In this document: piece by piece, positions 1 to 6,672 of the stretch | Layout of the letters: the number at the start of each line of letters is the position of its first letter | Numbering within the stretch: the stretch's first letter is position 1 | Assembly (NCBI GenBank): GCA_947372005.1 | Contig: CANBRV010000090.1 | Coordinates: 1 to 8,559 of the forward strand | Reading direction: 5' to 3' | Origin: Comamonadaceae bacterium | Lineage (GTDB): Bacteria > Pseudomonadota > Gammaproteobacteria > Burkholderiales > Burkholderiaceae_C | DNA length: 8,559 bases | The notes under the pieces: model-generated | The model's database searches: none | The model's input: only the letters and a program-made list of their open reading frames with translations | What the model was told of the DNA's origin: nothing | Program-made: the position numbers and the translations under genes

Positions 1-221
1 AACAGCGTCATGTCCGAGCCGCGCTCTTTCATCAGCTTCAATTGGTTGTTGTCAATCGTCTCGCGGATTTCGTCGTCGCTGATTTTGAGGTCGCTCACTT
101 TGGGCATCAGATTCGCGTCTTTAATGCCGGCAATTTGCGCATTGCGCCATGTCTCTAACGCCTTGGGAGCCGTGGTGTAGTGGCCGTGGCAGTCGATGAT
201 GAGGGGGTTAGCTTTGCTCAT
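1..221 (-). CDS. ligJ: 4-oxalomesaconate hydratase, LigJ-like amidohydrolase (N-terminal part only)
   Basis: The first 73 codons of a minus-strand gene that leaves the window at its left edge. The N-terminus has the pattern IIDCHGHYT at residues 8-16, whose His-x-His pair (H12, H14) is the usual first metal-binding motif of amidohydrolase-superfamily enzymes. The following text, including ISDDEIRETI near residues 47-56 and LKLMKERGSDMT near 61-72, resembles LigJ from memory. LigJ hydrates 4-oxalomesaconate to 4-carboxy-4-hydroxy-2-oxoadipate in the protocatechuate 4,5-cleavage (also gallate) pathway, in the cytoplasm. The ATG at 221 is preceded by a weak purine stretch (GAAAG, six bases away). 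A binding-protein gene lies 62 bases upstream on the same strand. The catalytic C-terminal part is not visible, so a related amidohydrolase of different specificity remains possible. Confidence 0.75.
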   Translation of the reverse strand, partial: MSKANPLIIDCHGHYTTAPKALETWRNAQIAGIKDANLMPKVSDLKISDDEIRETIDNNQLKLMKERGSDMTL

Positions 222-283
222 GGCAATCTTTCAAAATGTAATAAACAGTACAGACGTGGTAAGTTTAGCAAGAGATTTTCAAT
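222..283 (-). other. Short spacer between binding-protein gene and ligJ-like gene
   Basis: Sixty-two AT-rich bases with no hairpin-plus-U-run terminator, so read-through from the binding-protein gene into the ligJ-like gene is plausible. An imperfect dyad TGTA-N8-TACA (237-252) is present but sits very close to the start codon. No convincing -35/-10 pair was found. Confidence 0.4.
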
Positions 284-1540
284 TTAAGGCCTCACCATCT
301 TGCAACTAGTCGGTAAGGCCGCTTGGAAAGAACTCAGTGCCTTCACCACTTTAAAACCATAGCCTGAGCCTTCCACATCGAATTTCACGCCTGCGTCACC
401 CTTGCGCGCCATCACGCCCACCATCAGCGGCTGCTGGAACTGGTGATCGCTCGCTCGCATCTCGCCTGCCTGTCCTGCAAAAATCGCTTTTGATTTTTCT
501 AATGCCCGGGCAATTGCCAAAGCTTCGCTACTGCCCGCGCTGTTAATCGCACCCGCCAGCGCTTCCACCATCAGCTGCATCCGCATATGGACGTAGTCGT
601 CAGCGGGCTTTGGGTATCGCGCTCTAAAGCTTTGCATAAATTGCTCGCTGGCATTGGGGCTTTTGGGGTTGCTGTAGTTGGGCAGCCAATCGGCCACAGC
701 CATCAGGTTGCCAACGCCCGCCTCGCCAATGGCGGCGGGTGCGCCTAGTGCATTGCCATAAAAAGTGTAGAACTTGCCCGCATAGCCGACATCTTTTGCG
801 GCTTTGACCAAGAGCGTGAGGTCATTCCCCCAATTACCCGTAATCACCGCCTGCGCACCGCTAGATTTGATTTTGACGGCGTAGGGCGTAAAGTCTTTGA
901 CGCGTCCAATCGGGTGTAACTCATCCCCCACCACGAGCACGTCAGGGCGCTGCAAAACCAATTGGCGCTTAGCCTCCCGCAGTACCGATTGACCAAAACT
1001 GTAGTCTTGTCCAATCAGGTACACCGACTTCAAAACCCTATCTTGCTTGAGCACATCGACCAGGGCGGCCATGCGCATATCGGAGCTGGCGTCGAACCTA
1101 AAGTGCCAAAAGCTGCAGCGCTCGTTGGTGAGCGCGGGATCGACGGCCGAATAGTTTAAAAACACCACACGCTTGTCTGGTTCGCGCTCGTTGTGCTTGT
1201 TAATGGCGTCAATTAAAGCCAAGGCGTTGGCGGATGAGTTGCCTTGCAGCACGATGCGCGCGCCGTCATCAATAGCACTTTTAAGAGCAGTCAGCGCTTC
1301 TTCGTTTTGCCCTTTGCTGTCGTATTGTTTGATTGCTAGCTTTTGCATACCAAGCTTTGTTTTAACGCCGCCGCGCGCATTCACGCGCTCCACCGCCCAC
1401 GCCAAATTACGATAAACCGCATCGCCCGTATTGGCAAAGGGACCACTCAAGCCTTCAATCATGGCGAGTTGAATCGGGGGAACGGTCTCGGCAAAAGCGC
1501 TAGAAATCCAGCAAAACAAACACAATAAAAAAACACGCAT
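284..1540 (-). CDS. Periplasmic substrate-binding protein of a branched-chain amino acid/amide-type ABC transporter
   Basis: A 418-residue secreted protein. Residues 1-17 form a short hydrophobic signal peptide ending AFA, so cleavage is likely before E18; no lipobox is seen. The mature start (IQLAMIEGLSGPFANTGD, about 23-40) and the later VERVNARGGV segment are typical of Leu/Ile/Val-type periplasmic binding proteins (Peripla_BP_6 class), as is a length near 400. The reading frame stays open 92 codons further upstream, but that extension overlaps the divergent helicase gene and lacks family resemblance. The ATG at 1540 is chosen because it starts the signal peptide and has AAAGG seven bases upstream. 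No permease or ATPase gene is present, so the transporter is either elsewhere or the protein is an orphan receptor. The ligand cannot be read from the sequence. The adjacent ligJ-like gene hints at an aromatic acid or related compound, which is inference only. Confidence 0.88.
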   Translation of the reverse strand: MRVFLLCLFCWISSAFAETVPPIQLAMIEGLSGPFANTGDAVYRNLAWAVERVNARGGVKTKLGMQKLAIKQYDSKGQNEEALTALKSAIDDGARIVLQGNSSANALALIDAINKHNEREPDKRVVFLNYSAVDPALTNERCSFWHFRFDASSDMRMAALVDVLKQDRVLKSVYLIGQDYSFGQSVLREAKRQLVLQRPDVLVVGDELHPIGRVKDFTPYAVKIKSSGAQAVITGNWGNDLTLLVKAAKDVGYAGKFYTFYGNALGAPAAIGEAGVGNLMAVADWLPNYSNPKSPNASEQFMQSFRARYPKPADDYVHMRMQLMVEALAGAINSAGSSEALAIARALEKSKAIFAGQAGEMRASDHQFQQPLMVGVMARKGDAGVKFDVEGSGYGFKVVKALSSFQAALPTSCKMVRP

Positions 1541-1653
1541 GCACAAACCTTTGGGAGAGAAGAGAGACCTAAAAAGAAGGGGCAAAGTGTAGTGAGATAA
1601 GCCGCTCGCATGTATGCAATATTCGGGAAAACCCGCGCATGAGACAATCGGGC
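1541..1653. promoter_or_regulatory. Divergent intergenic region between binding-protein and rhlE-like genes
   Basis: The two genes are transcribed away from each other, so promoters for both should lie in these 113 bases. I could not find a well-spaced sigma70-type box pair on either strand. The visible structure is a small perfect inverted repeat CGGG-AAAA-CCCG at 1624-1635, immediately before the helicase start, and an imperfect GCATGTATGC repeat nearby. The promoter call rests on gene orientation and not on motifs. Confidence 0.45.
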
Positions 1654-3132
1654 ATGACTTTTTCAGAACTCGGCCTTGCGCCTGCGCTGCTTCGCGCCAT
1701 AGAAGCCACGGGGTACACCACACCCACTCCCATTCAACAACAAGCGATTCCCCTAGCCATGCTAGGTCACGACTTACTCGCGGGCGCTCAAACGGGGACG
1801 GGCAAAACAGCGGCATTTACGCTGCCGATGCTGCACCGCCTTGCCATGACGCCGTCGGCCAAAAACAAATTTGGCGGCATTGGCACACGCGTGTTGGTGC
1901 TCACACCCACGCGCGAACTGGCATCCCAAGTCGAAGAGTCAGTACGCGAATACGGTCAGTTTTTGCAACTCACCTCCACCGTGATTTTTGGCGGTGTCGG
2001 TATGAATCCGCAAATCAATATCTTGCGCAAAGGCGTGGACATTGTGGTTGCCACGCCAGGTCGTTTGCTGGACTTAAACGAGCAAGGCAAACTCGATTTA
2101 TCCACCGTGCAAATGCTGGTGCTGGACGAGGCAGACCGTATGCTGGACATGGGCTTCTTGCCTGATATCAAGCGTGTGCTGACGCTTCTTCCTAAGCAAA
2201 AGCAAACGCTGTTTTTTTCCGCTACGTTTAGCGACGATATTCGCAAACTGGCACAGGGGCTACTCAACAATCCCAAGTCCGTTCAAGTCACGCCTAGCAA
2301 CACGACGGTGCAGCGCATCACGCAGTCGCACCACTTGGTGGGACGCGGCAAAAAGAAGGCGCTACTCACGCACATCATTCAAAAGCACAACTGGAGCCAA
2401 GTGCTGGTGTTTACGCGCACCAAGTTTGGCGCGAACTCGGTCGCAGAACACTTAACCAAGCACGGCATTCCCGCGCTGGCGCTACACGGCAACAAAAGCC
2501 AAGCCGCCAGAACCCAAGCGCTACAAGGCTTTAAAGACGGCACGATTCGCGCCTTGGTTGCTACCGACATTGCCGCACGTGGCATCGATATCGACGATTT
2601 GCCGCATGTGGTGAACTACGAAATCCCGAACGTGTCTGAAGACTACGTTCACCGTATTGGCCGCACAGGACGTGCAGGACGTGCGGGTGAAGCGGTCAGC
2701 CTTGTCAGCCTTGACGAGGAAGGCTTCTTCGAATCCATCGAGCATTTCACCAAACAAAAGATTGAACGCGTTCCTATGCCTGAGTTTGCTCCCGAGCCAG
2801 GCGAAAAAGGCGAACCTATCGCGATGGGACGCCAAACCATTTGGGGCGGCGCAGGCAAACCGCCAAGTCGCGAAGTGATGCAAGCAGCAGCCAAAGCAGC
2901 CATGACAGAGATGCGTCAGCGCCTAAACGATCGCCCCCCACGTGGCCGCCCAGGTCAAGGCGGCGCTCGTCCTGCGGGTGGCGGTGGACGTCCAAACGGC
3001 AATGCCCCACGCCCCGCATCAGGCGGCGCTTCCAGAAGCCCTGCCCCTGCGGGCGGTAGTGGACGTGGCCCAGCAGGCGGACGCCCGTCATCGGGTAAAC
3101 CCCAGTCACCGCAGCCTAGAAATTACCGTTAA
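1654..3132 (+). CDS. rhlE: ATP-dependent RNA helicase, DEAD-box family, RhlE-like
   Basis: A 492-residue cytoplasmic ATP-dependent RNA-unwinding enzyme; RhlE proteins act in ribosome maturation and RNA turnover. All core motifs are visible: Q motif GYTTPTPIQ (20-28), motif I AQTGTGKT (45-52), PTRELA (85-90), TPGR (134-137), DEAD (158-161), SAT (189-191), VFTRTK (252-257), ATDIAARGID (303-312) and HRIGRTGR (333-340). After the core, a charged linker leads to a low-complexity tail of about 65 residues rich in Gly, Arg and Pro (426-492), a common RNA-binding extension in this family. The start at 1654 gives the usual MTFxxLGL opening; an in-frame ATG at 1639 would add five residues, and neither start has a strong ribosome binding site. 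RhlE is favoured over other DEAD-box paralogues by the N-terminus and tail. It is followed closely by the PsiF-repeat gene. Confidence 0.93.
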   Translation: MTFSELGLAPALLRAIEATGYTTPTPIQQQAIPLAMLGHDLLAGAQTGTGKTAAFTLPMLHRLAMTPSAKNKFGGIGTRVLVLTPTRELASQVEESVREYGQFLQLTSTVIFGGVGMNPQINILRKGVDIVVATPGRLLDLNEQGKLDLSTVQMLVLDEADRMLDMGFLPDIKRVLTLLPKQKQTLFFSATFSDDIRKLAQGLLNNPKSVQVTPSNTTVQRITQSHHLVGRGKKKALLTHIIQKHNWSQVLVFTRTKFGANSVAEHLTKHGIPALALHGNKSQAARTQALQGFKDGTIRALVATDIAARGIDIDDLPHVVNYEIPNVSEDYVHRIGRTGRAGRAGEAVSLVSLDEEGFFESIEHFTKQKIERVPMPEFAPEPGEKGEPIAMGRQTIWGGAGKPPSREVMQAAAKAAMTEMRQRLNDRPPRGRPGQGGARPAGGGGRPNGNAPRPASGGASRSPAPAGGSGRGPAGGRPSSGKPQSPQPRNYR

Positions 3133-3153
3133 ATTCAACATCCCTTAATTTTT

Positions 3154-3164
3154 GGAGTTACTCC
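3154..3164 (+). promoter_or_regulatory. Ribosome binding site of the PsiF-like gene inside a small inverted repeat
   Basis: GGAGTTACTCC: the Shine-Dalgarno GGAG (3154-3157) is followed after three bases by its exact complement CTCC. A four-base-pair hairpin with a TTA loop could partly hide the site. It is a weak structure and may be coincidence. Confidence 0.4.
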
Positions 3165-3165
3165 T

Positions 3166-3468
3166 ATGAAAAAAATCCTCTCACTACTCGCTGTTGGCTT
3201 AGCACTCTCTTTCAGCATGGCGCATGCAGCCGACGATGCTAAGAATCCACAGCAAAACAAAATGGCTGCCTGCAACGCAGACGAAAAAGCAAAAACCTTG
3301 AAAGGTGATGAGCGCAAAGCCTTTATGAAATCTTGCCTGAGCGCAAAGCCTGCTGCCGAAGCAAAGCCAGCTAACCGTATGGCAGCTTGCAATGCTGATC
3401 CAAAAGCAAAAACACTGAAAGGTGACGAGCGCAAAGCCTTTATGAAGGACTGCTTGAGCAACAAGTAA
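3166..3468 (+). CDS. Secreted PsiF-repeat protein (two repeats)
   Basis: A 100-residue protein with a signal peptide (residues 1 to about 21, MKKILSLLAV start, cleavage near AHA|AD), so probably periplasmic. The mature part consists of two copies of a 27-residue unit, residues 33-59 and 72-98, joined by an Ala/Lys/Pro/Glu linker. Each copy has the pattern MAACNAD, KAKTLKGDERKAFMK, then CLS, with one Cys near each end (C36/C57 and C75/C96). This is the PsiF repeat, named from the phosphate-starvation-inducible psiF of E. coli; its molecular function is unknown. The Cys pairs could form disulfides in the periplasm (inference). The ribosome site GGAG lies eight bases before ATG. The gene starts 33 bases after the helicase stop, so co-transcription is possible, and it ends just before a strong terminator. 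No Pho box was recognised in the short upstream gap. Confidence 0.9.
   Translation: MKKILSLLAVGLALSFSMAHAADDAKNPQQNKMAACNADEKAKTLKGDERKAFMKSCLSAKPAAEAKPANRMAACNADPKAKTLKGDERKAFMKDCLSNK
3262..3342 (+). repeat. PsiF repeat unit 1 (81 bp)
   Basis: First copy of an in-frame 81-bp direct repeat inside the PsiF-like gene (codons 33-59). The two copies are nearly identical over the GAGCGCAAAGCCTTTATGAA core and differ mostly at synonymous positions elsewhere. Confidence 0.9.
3379..3459 (+). repeat. PsiF repeat unit 2 (81 bp)
   Basis: Second copy of the unit (codons 72-98), offset 117 bp from the first. The protein changes relative to copy 1 are few (E to P after NAD, S to D before the last Cys), which indicates an internal duplication under protein-level constraint. 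Confidence 0.9.
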
Positions 3469-3490
3469 TCATTTCATTACTTTGCATCAA

Positions 3491-3520
3491 AAAAAACGCC
3501 ACTGTTGAGTGGCGTTTTTT
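3491..3520. terminator. Bidirectional intrinsic terminator
   Basis: A perfect 7-bp GC-rich stem CGCCACT/AGTGGCG (3497-3503 and 3508-3514) with a GTTG loop is flanked by six A on the left and six T on the right. On the plus strand the U-run follows the hairpin and ends the helicase/PsiF unit. On the minus strand the A-run becomes the U-run and ends the catabolic operon, whose last stop codon is 18 bases away. A-U pairing could extend the stem to 13 bp. Confidence 0.93.
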
Positions 3521-3537
3521 ATGGGGGGCGCAAAGCT

Positions 3538-4527
3538 TCAGTCTGGCTTAATCCCTGCCTTTTTCACAACCATTGCATATTTATTTAGCTCCGACTGAAA
3601 GAACGCGCTGCTCGCTTCAGGTGATTGAATGTTGATCGTATTGCCCTGCCTCGCCATCGCAGCTTTAACTTCATCCGTTGCAAACGCAGTAACGATTGCT
3701 GCATGAACCCGCCGCACGTTATCCGCACTCATTTTGGCAGGGCCCACAGCGGCAAACCAACCTTCAACTAGATACTTGGGAAAGCCTTGCTCCACCGCCG
3801 TTGGAATATCTGGCGCAGCCAGCGCACGCTGCGGACTTGCGATACAAATAGCATGCAAATTGCCCGATTTAATTTGACCAATAACGGCTGGCAAAGCCCC
3901 TACACCAAAATCCACTTGCCCGCCAATAATGTCTGCCATCATGGGGCCAAATCCGCGATACGGAATATGCGTGGCAAACGTGCCTGTTGCATCTTTCATC
4001 AGCTCAGCGGCCAGATGCAAGATTGTTCCGTTGCCACTGGACGCATAGTTGTACTTGCCGGGATTGGCTTTTAAGAGGGCGACAAACTCCTTCATAGTCT
4101 TTGCAGGAAATTTGGCGTTAACAACGAGCACCATAGGCGTGCTGCCTACCACCGCAATCGGCGTGATGTCTTTGATCGGGTCAAATGGCAGCGACTTCAA
4201 AACGGATGGATAAATCACGTGGTTGTTCGACACCATGGAGAGCGTCAATCCATCGGGCGCGGATTTCGTCAATGCGTTGGTTCCGACCACGCCACCCGCA
4301 CCTGGCTGATTTTCGATAACGACAACGGCCTGCAAAGCCTTGCCGAGTGCGGCTTGCGCGGCACGTGTGATGCCGTCCACACCTGAACCCGCACCAACTG
4401 GAAGAATAAATTTGATCGTTTTGTCATTCGCAGTCTGTGCGAAAAGCCTTGTGGGTATTGGACTAGCGACCAATGCACCTACCGCAGCCATGATTTGGCG
4501 ACGTGAAAATTGATCCAAAGATTTCAT
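3538..4527 (-). CDS. Bug/TctC-family tripartite tricarboxylate receptor, Tat-like signal
   Basis: A 329-residue periplasmic solute receptor. The N-terminus carries SRRQIM (residues 8-13) followed by a hydrophobic stretch and LFAQ near 28-31, which resembles a twin-arginine signal, although the residues after RR are not an ideal match. The mature part shows Bug-family landmarks: ILPVGAGSGVDGITR (41-55) with the conserved Asp51 in the first ligand loop, NQPGAGGVVG (73-82), PDG (91-93), and a HIPYRGFGPMMADIIGGQVD segment later. The length of about 330 is normal. It is the last gene of the operon, 23 bases after the dioxygenase stop, with a strong AGGAG four bases before its ATG, so it has independent translation initiation. 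Bug receptors bind small carboxylates, and most lack a neighbouring TctAB membrane pair, as here. The ligand is unknown. Confidence 0.92.
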   Translation of the reverse strand: MKSLDQFSRRQIMAAVGALVASPIPTRLFAQTANDKTIKFILPVGAGSGVDGITRAAQAALGKALQAVVVIENQPGAGGVVGTNALTKSAPDGLTLSMVSNNHVIYPSVLKSLPFDPIKDITPIAVVGSTPMVLVVNAKFPAKTMKEFVALLKANPGKYNYASSGNGTILHLAAELMKDATGTFATHIPYRGFGPMMADIIGGQVDFGVGALPAVIGQIKSGNLHAICIASPQRALAAPDIPTAVEQGFPKYLVEGWFAAVGPAKMSADNVRRVHAAIVTAFATDEVKAAMARQGNTINIQSPEASSAFFQSELNKYAMVVKKAGIKPD

Positions 4528-4530
4528 AAC

Positions 4531-4538
4531 ACTCCTCT
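4531..4538 (-). promoter_or_regulatory. Strong ribosome binding site of the last Bug receptor gene
   Basis: AGAGGAGT on the minus strand places AGGAG four bases before the ATG at 4527. It is the best Shine-Dalgarno in the operon and fixes the start of this gene. Confidence 0.8.
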
Positions 4539-4550
4539 AAAAATAATGAT

Positions 4551-5657
4551 TTAAAGCACGCCGCGCTTTATTTGATCGCGCTCAATCGACTCAAACAACG
4601 CCTTGAAGTTGCCTTCGCCAAATCCATCGTCGCCTTTGCGTTGAATAAATTCAAAGAACACCGGGCCGAGCATCGTTTGCGAAAAAATTTGCAAGAGTAA
4701 GCGCGGCGCGGTCGATTTGCCGTCCGCGTCCTTGGTCGTGCCATCCATCAAAATGCCACGCGCTTGCAGCTCGCCCACCTGCTCGCCATGCCCTGCAAGC
4801 CTTGTGGATAGGGCTTCATAGTAATAATCATTCGGCCCCGTCATCAGCGGTACGCCTGCCATTTGCAAGCTATCTACCGTGGCACAAATATCGTCGGTGA
4901 GCAGTGCAATGTGCTGGATACCCTCACCATTGAACTGCATCAAATACTCTTCAATTTGCCCCGAGCCCCTGCTCGATTCTTCGTTCAACGGAATTCGAAT
5001 CATGCCGTCGGGCGCAGTCAAGGCCTTGGAAGTCAGCCCTGATTTTTCGCCTTGAATATCGAAATAACGAATCTCTTTGAAGTTAAACAAATGCTCGTAA
5101 AAATGCGCCCAGTGTGCCATGCGGCCACGATAGACGTTGTGCGTCAGGTGATCGATCAAAAGTAAGCCGTGTCCAACAGGATGCTTGTCCGCGTCAGTGA
5201 CAACGTTTGGCAACCACTCAAAGTCAATGTCGTAAATCGATTTGCCGTCTTCAAAGCGGTCAATCAAATACAGCGGTGCGCCGCCGATACCTTTGATGGC
5301 AGGAAGCCTAAGCTCCATCGGGCCCGTCGGAATGTCAATCGGCTGCGCCCCCAGCTCTAGTGCCCGTGCATAGGCCTTGTGCGAATCTTTCACACGAAAC
5401 GCCATGCCGCAAGGCGCTGCGCCATGTTCGGCCGAAAAGTACGCCGCCTGGCTTTTGGGTTCTTGGTTGACGATGAAATTGATGTGGCCTTGGCGATACA
5501 AAAACACATGCTTAGAGCGATGTTTGGCAACTTTGCTAAAGCCCATCTTTTCAAACACAGCGCCTAAATCAACGCTGGAGTCTGCACCTTTCGGTGCTGC
5601 GAATTCAACAAACTCGAAGCCACACAAACCCATTGGGTTGCTAGTTAAATCACTCAC
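4551..5657 (-). CDS. hpd: 4-hydroxyphenylpyruvate dioxygenase
   Basis: A 368-residue non-haem Fe(II) enzyme that converts 4-hydroxyphenylpyruvate and O2 to homogentisate and CO2 in tyrosine catabolism. It has two vicinal-oxygen-chelate domains; the C-terminal one holds the iron triad, visible as H170 in IDHLTHNV, H249 in GIQHIAL and E336 in FFEFIQRKG. Positions matching known substrate-contact residues also look canonical (S210, N225, Q234, Q248, Q323), as does the closing helix GFGEGNFKALFESIERDQ. This argues for true HPPD rather than hydroxymandelate synthase or a dehydroshikimate dehydratase fusion. The start is GTG at 5657, overlapping the upstream receptor gene by eight bases, with GGGG seven bases before it. 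An ATG eight codons in lacks a ribosome site. No homogentisate dioxygenase, maleylacetoacetate isomerase or fumarylacetoacetase gene is in view. Confidence 0.95.
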   Translation of the reverse strand: MSDLTSNPMGLCGFEFVEFAAPKGADSSVDLGAVFEKMGFSKVAKHRSKHVFLYRQGHINFIVNQEPKSQAAYFSAEHGAAPCGMAFRVKDSHKAYARALELGAQPIDIPTGPMELRLPAIKGIGGAPLYLIDRFEDGKSIYDIDFEWLPNVVTDADKHPVGHGLLLIDHLTHNVYRGRMAHWAHFYEHLFNFKEIRYFDIQGEKSGLTSKALTAPDGMIRIPLNEESSRGSGQIEEYLMQFNGEGIQHIALLTDDICATVDSLQMAGVPLMTGPNDYYYEALSTRLAGHGEQVGELQARGILMDGTTKDADGKSTAPRLLLQIFSQTMLGPVFFEFIQRKGDDGFGEGNFKALFESIERDQIKRGVL

Positions 5658-6672
5658 TTTTGATCCCCGCGTCTCGAATTAAAGCGCCCCACATTTGCTG
5701 CTCCGATGCCATGTATTTGGCAGATTGCTCTTGGGATGCTGCCATCGGCGCACTGCCATCGTCAGCCAGCTTGGCAATGAACGCTGGATTTTTGAGTGCA
5801 TTCTCAATCACCGCATGAATACTCTTGGCAATCGCTGGTGGCAAACCAGCTGGCGCGGCAACAGCCTTCCAATCGACGGCTTCAAAGTCTTTGAATCCGC
5901 TCTCCGCGACCGTTGGAATGGCGGGCAATATCGACAAACGTCTGGTTGAAGTAACCGCCAAAGCCTTGAGCCGTGCGGGCTGCGAGGGCGTCGCTTGCAG
6001 CATCCCCAAAACCGCCTGCGGGGTCGCGAGCATGTAATCCGTTTGCCCACCCAGCAAGTCGGTAATGGCGGGGGCTGCACCTTTGTACGGCACGTTGAGT
6101 GCTTTGAATCCCGCCCGCTTGGCAAGCAGTTCGCCCGCCAAATGGCCCACCGTTCCCGTACCAGCCAGCGCTTGACGCAAGCTGTTAGGTTTGGACTGTC
6201 CAGCAGCAATCATGTCCCCAAGCGTTCGCCATGGTGCATCCGCCTTCACCACAACGACCATTGGCTGGGCTGCCACCAAAGCAATCGGGGTGAAGTCTTT
6301 AGCTGCGTCGAATGGCATCGTGGACAGCAGCGCAGGATTAATCGCCAAATTAGCCGCCTGACCCATCCCGAGGGTGTAACCATCGGGTTTGGCTTTGGCA
6401 ACCAGCTCCATGCCAATGTTGCCGCCACCGCCTGCCTTGTTATCGACCACAAATTGCCACTTCGGGTTATCCGCGCTGATGCGCTCCACCAAGCGCCGTG
6501 TGACCGTATCCGTACCGCCTCCAGGCGTGTAGGGCACGATGATTTTGATGGGCTTATCAGGATAATTTTGCGAATTGCTCTGCGCAACACATGGCATAGC
6601 GCTTGCAAGCAATGCGAGCCCAGAGGCCACACTGCATATGGCCTGCAGACCCTGTGCTTTTATATTTTTCAT
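5650..6672 (-). CDS. Bug/TctC-family tripartite tricarboxylate receptor, Sec-type signal
   Basis: A 340-residue periplasmic receptor with a Sec-type signal peptide (hydrophobic 11-29, cleavage near CVAQ, about 30). The mature start PDKPIKIIVPYTPGGGTDTVTR (39-60) is the canonical Bug opening with the PGGGTD ligand loop and Asp55. DNKAGGGGNIG and PDGYTLGMG follow, then the VPYKGAAPAITDLLGGQ segment typical of the family. It is clearly diverged from the other Bug receptor in this operon. Its ATG overlaps the TGA of the CoA-transferase gene (ATGA), and no Shine-Dalgarno is visible upstream, only an A-rich run, so its translation probably depends on re-initiation. Its stop overlaps the dioxygenase GTG. 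The ligand is unknown; the neighbouring CoA-transferase and lyase suggest a carboxylic acid later activated to a CoA thioester (inference). Confidence 0.93.
   Translation of the reverse strand: MKNIKAQGLQAICSVASGLALLASAMPCVAQSNSQNYPDKPIKIIVPYTPGGGTDTVTRRLVERISADNPKWQFVVDNKAGGGGNIGMELVAKAKPDGYTLGMGQAANLAINPALLSTMPFDAAKDFTPIALVAAQPMVVVVKADAPWRTLGDMIAAGQSKPNSLRQALAGTGTVGHLAGELLAKRAGFKALNVPYKGAAPAITDLLGGQTDYMLATPQAVLGMLQATPSQPARLKALAVTSTRRLSILPAIPTVAESGFKDFEAVDWKAVAAPAGLPPAIAKSIHAVIENALKNPAFIAKLADDGSAPMAASQEQSAKYMASEQQMWGALIRDAGIKSE

Noticed and set aside
237..252. Imperfect TGTA-N8-TACA dyad, a possible LysR-type regulator site upstream of the ligJ-like gene
   Set aside because: It lies only 15 bases before the start codon, with no convincing promoter boxes around it, and such short dyads are frequent by chance.
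1541..1816. Upstream extension of the minus-strand binding-protein frame by 92 codons
   Set aside because: It overlaps the divergent helicase gene, contains no recognisable domain, and the signal peptide begins only at the ATG at 1540, which has a ribosome site.
1614..2165. 183-codon plus-strand open frame overlapping the helicase start
   Set aside because: It is His/Arg/Ser-rich without domain character and lies in another frame of a gene with all DEAD-box motifs intact; a shadow frame.
2935..3130. Gly/Arg/Pro-rich stretch as a DNA repeat array
   Set aside because: The bases show no regular period; it is a low-complexity protein tail usual in RhlE-type helicases.
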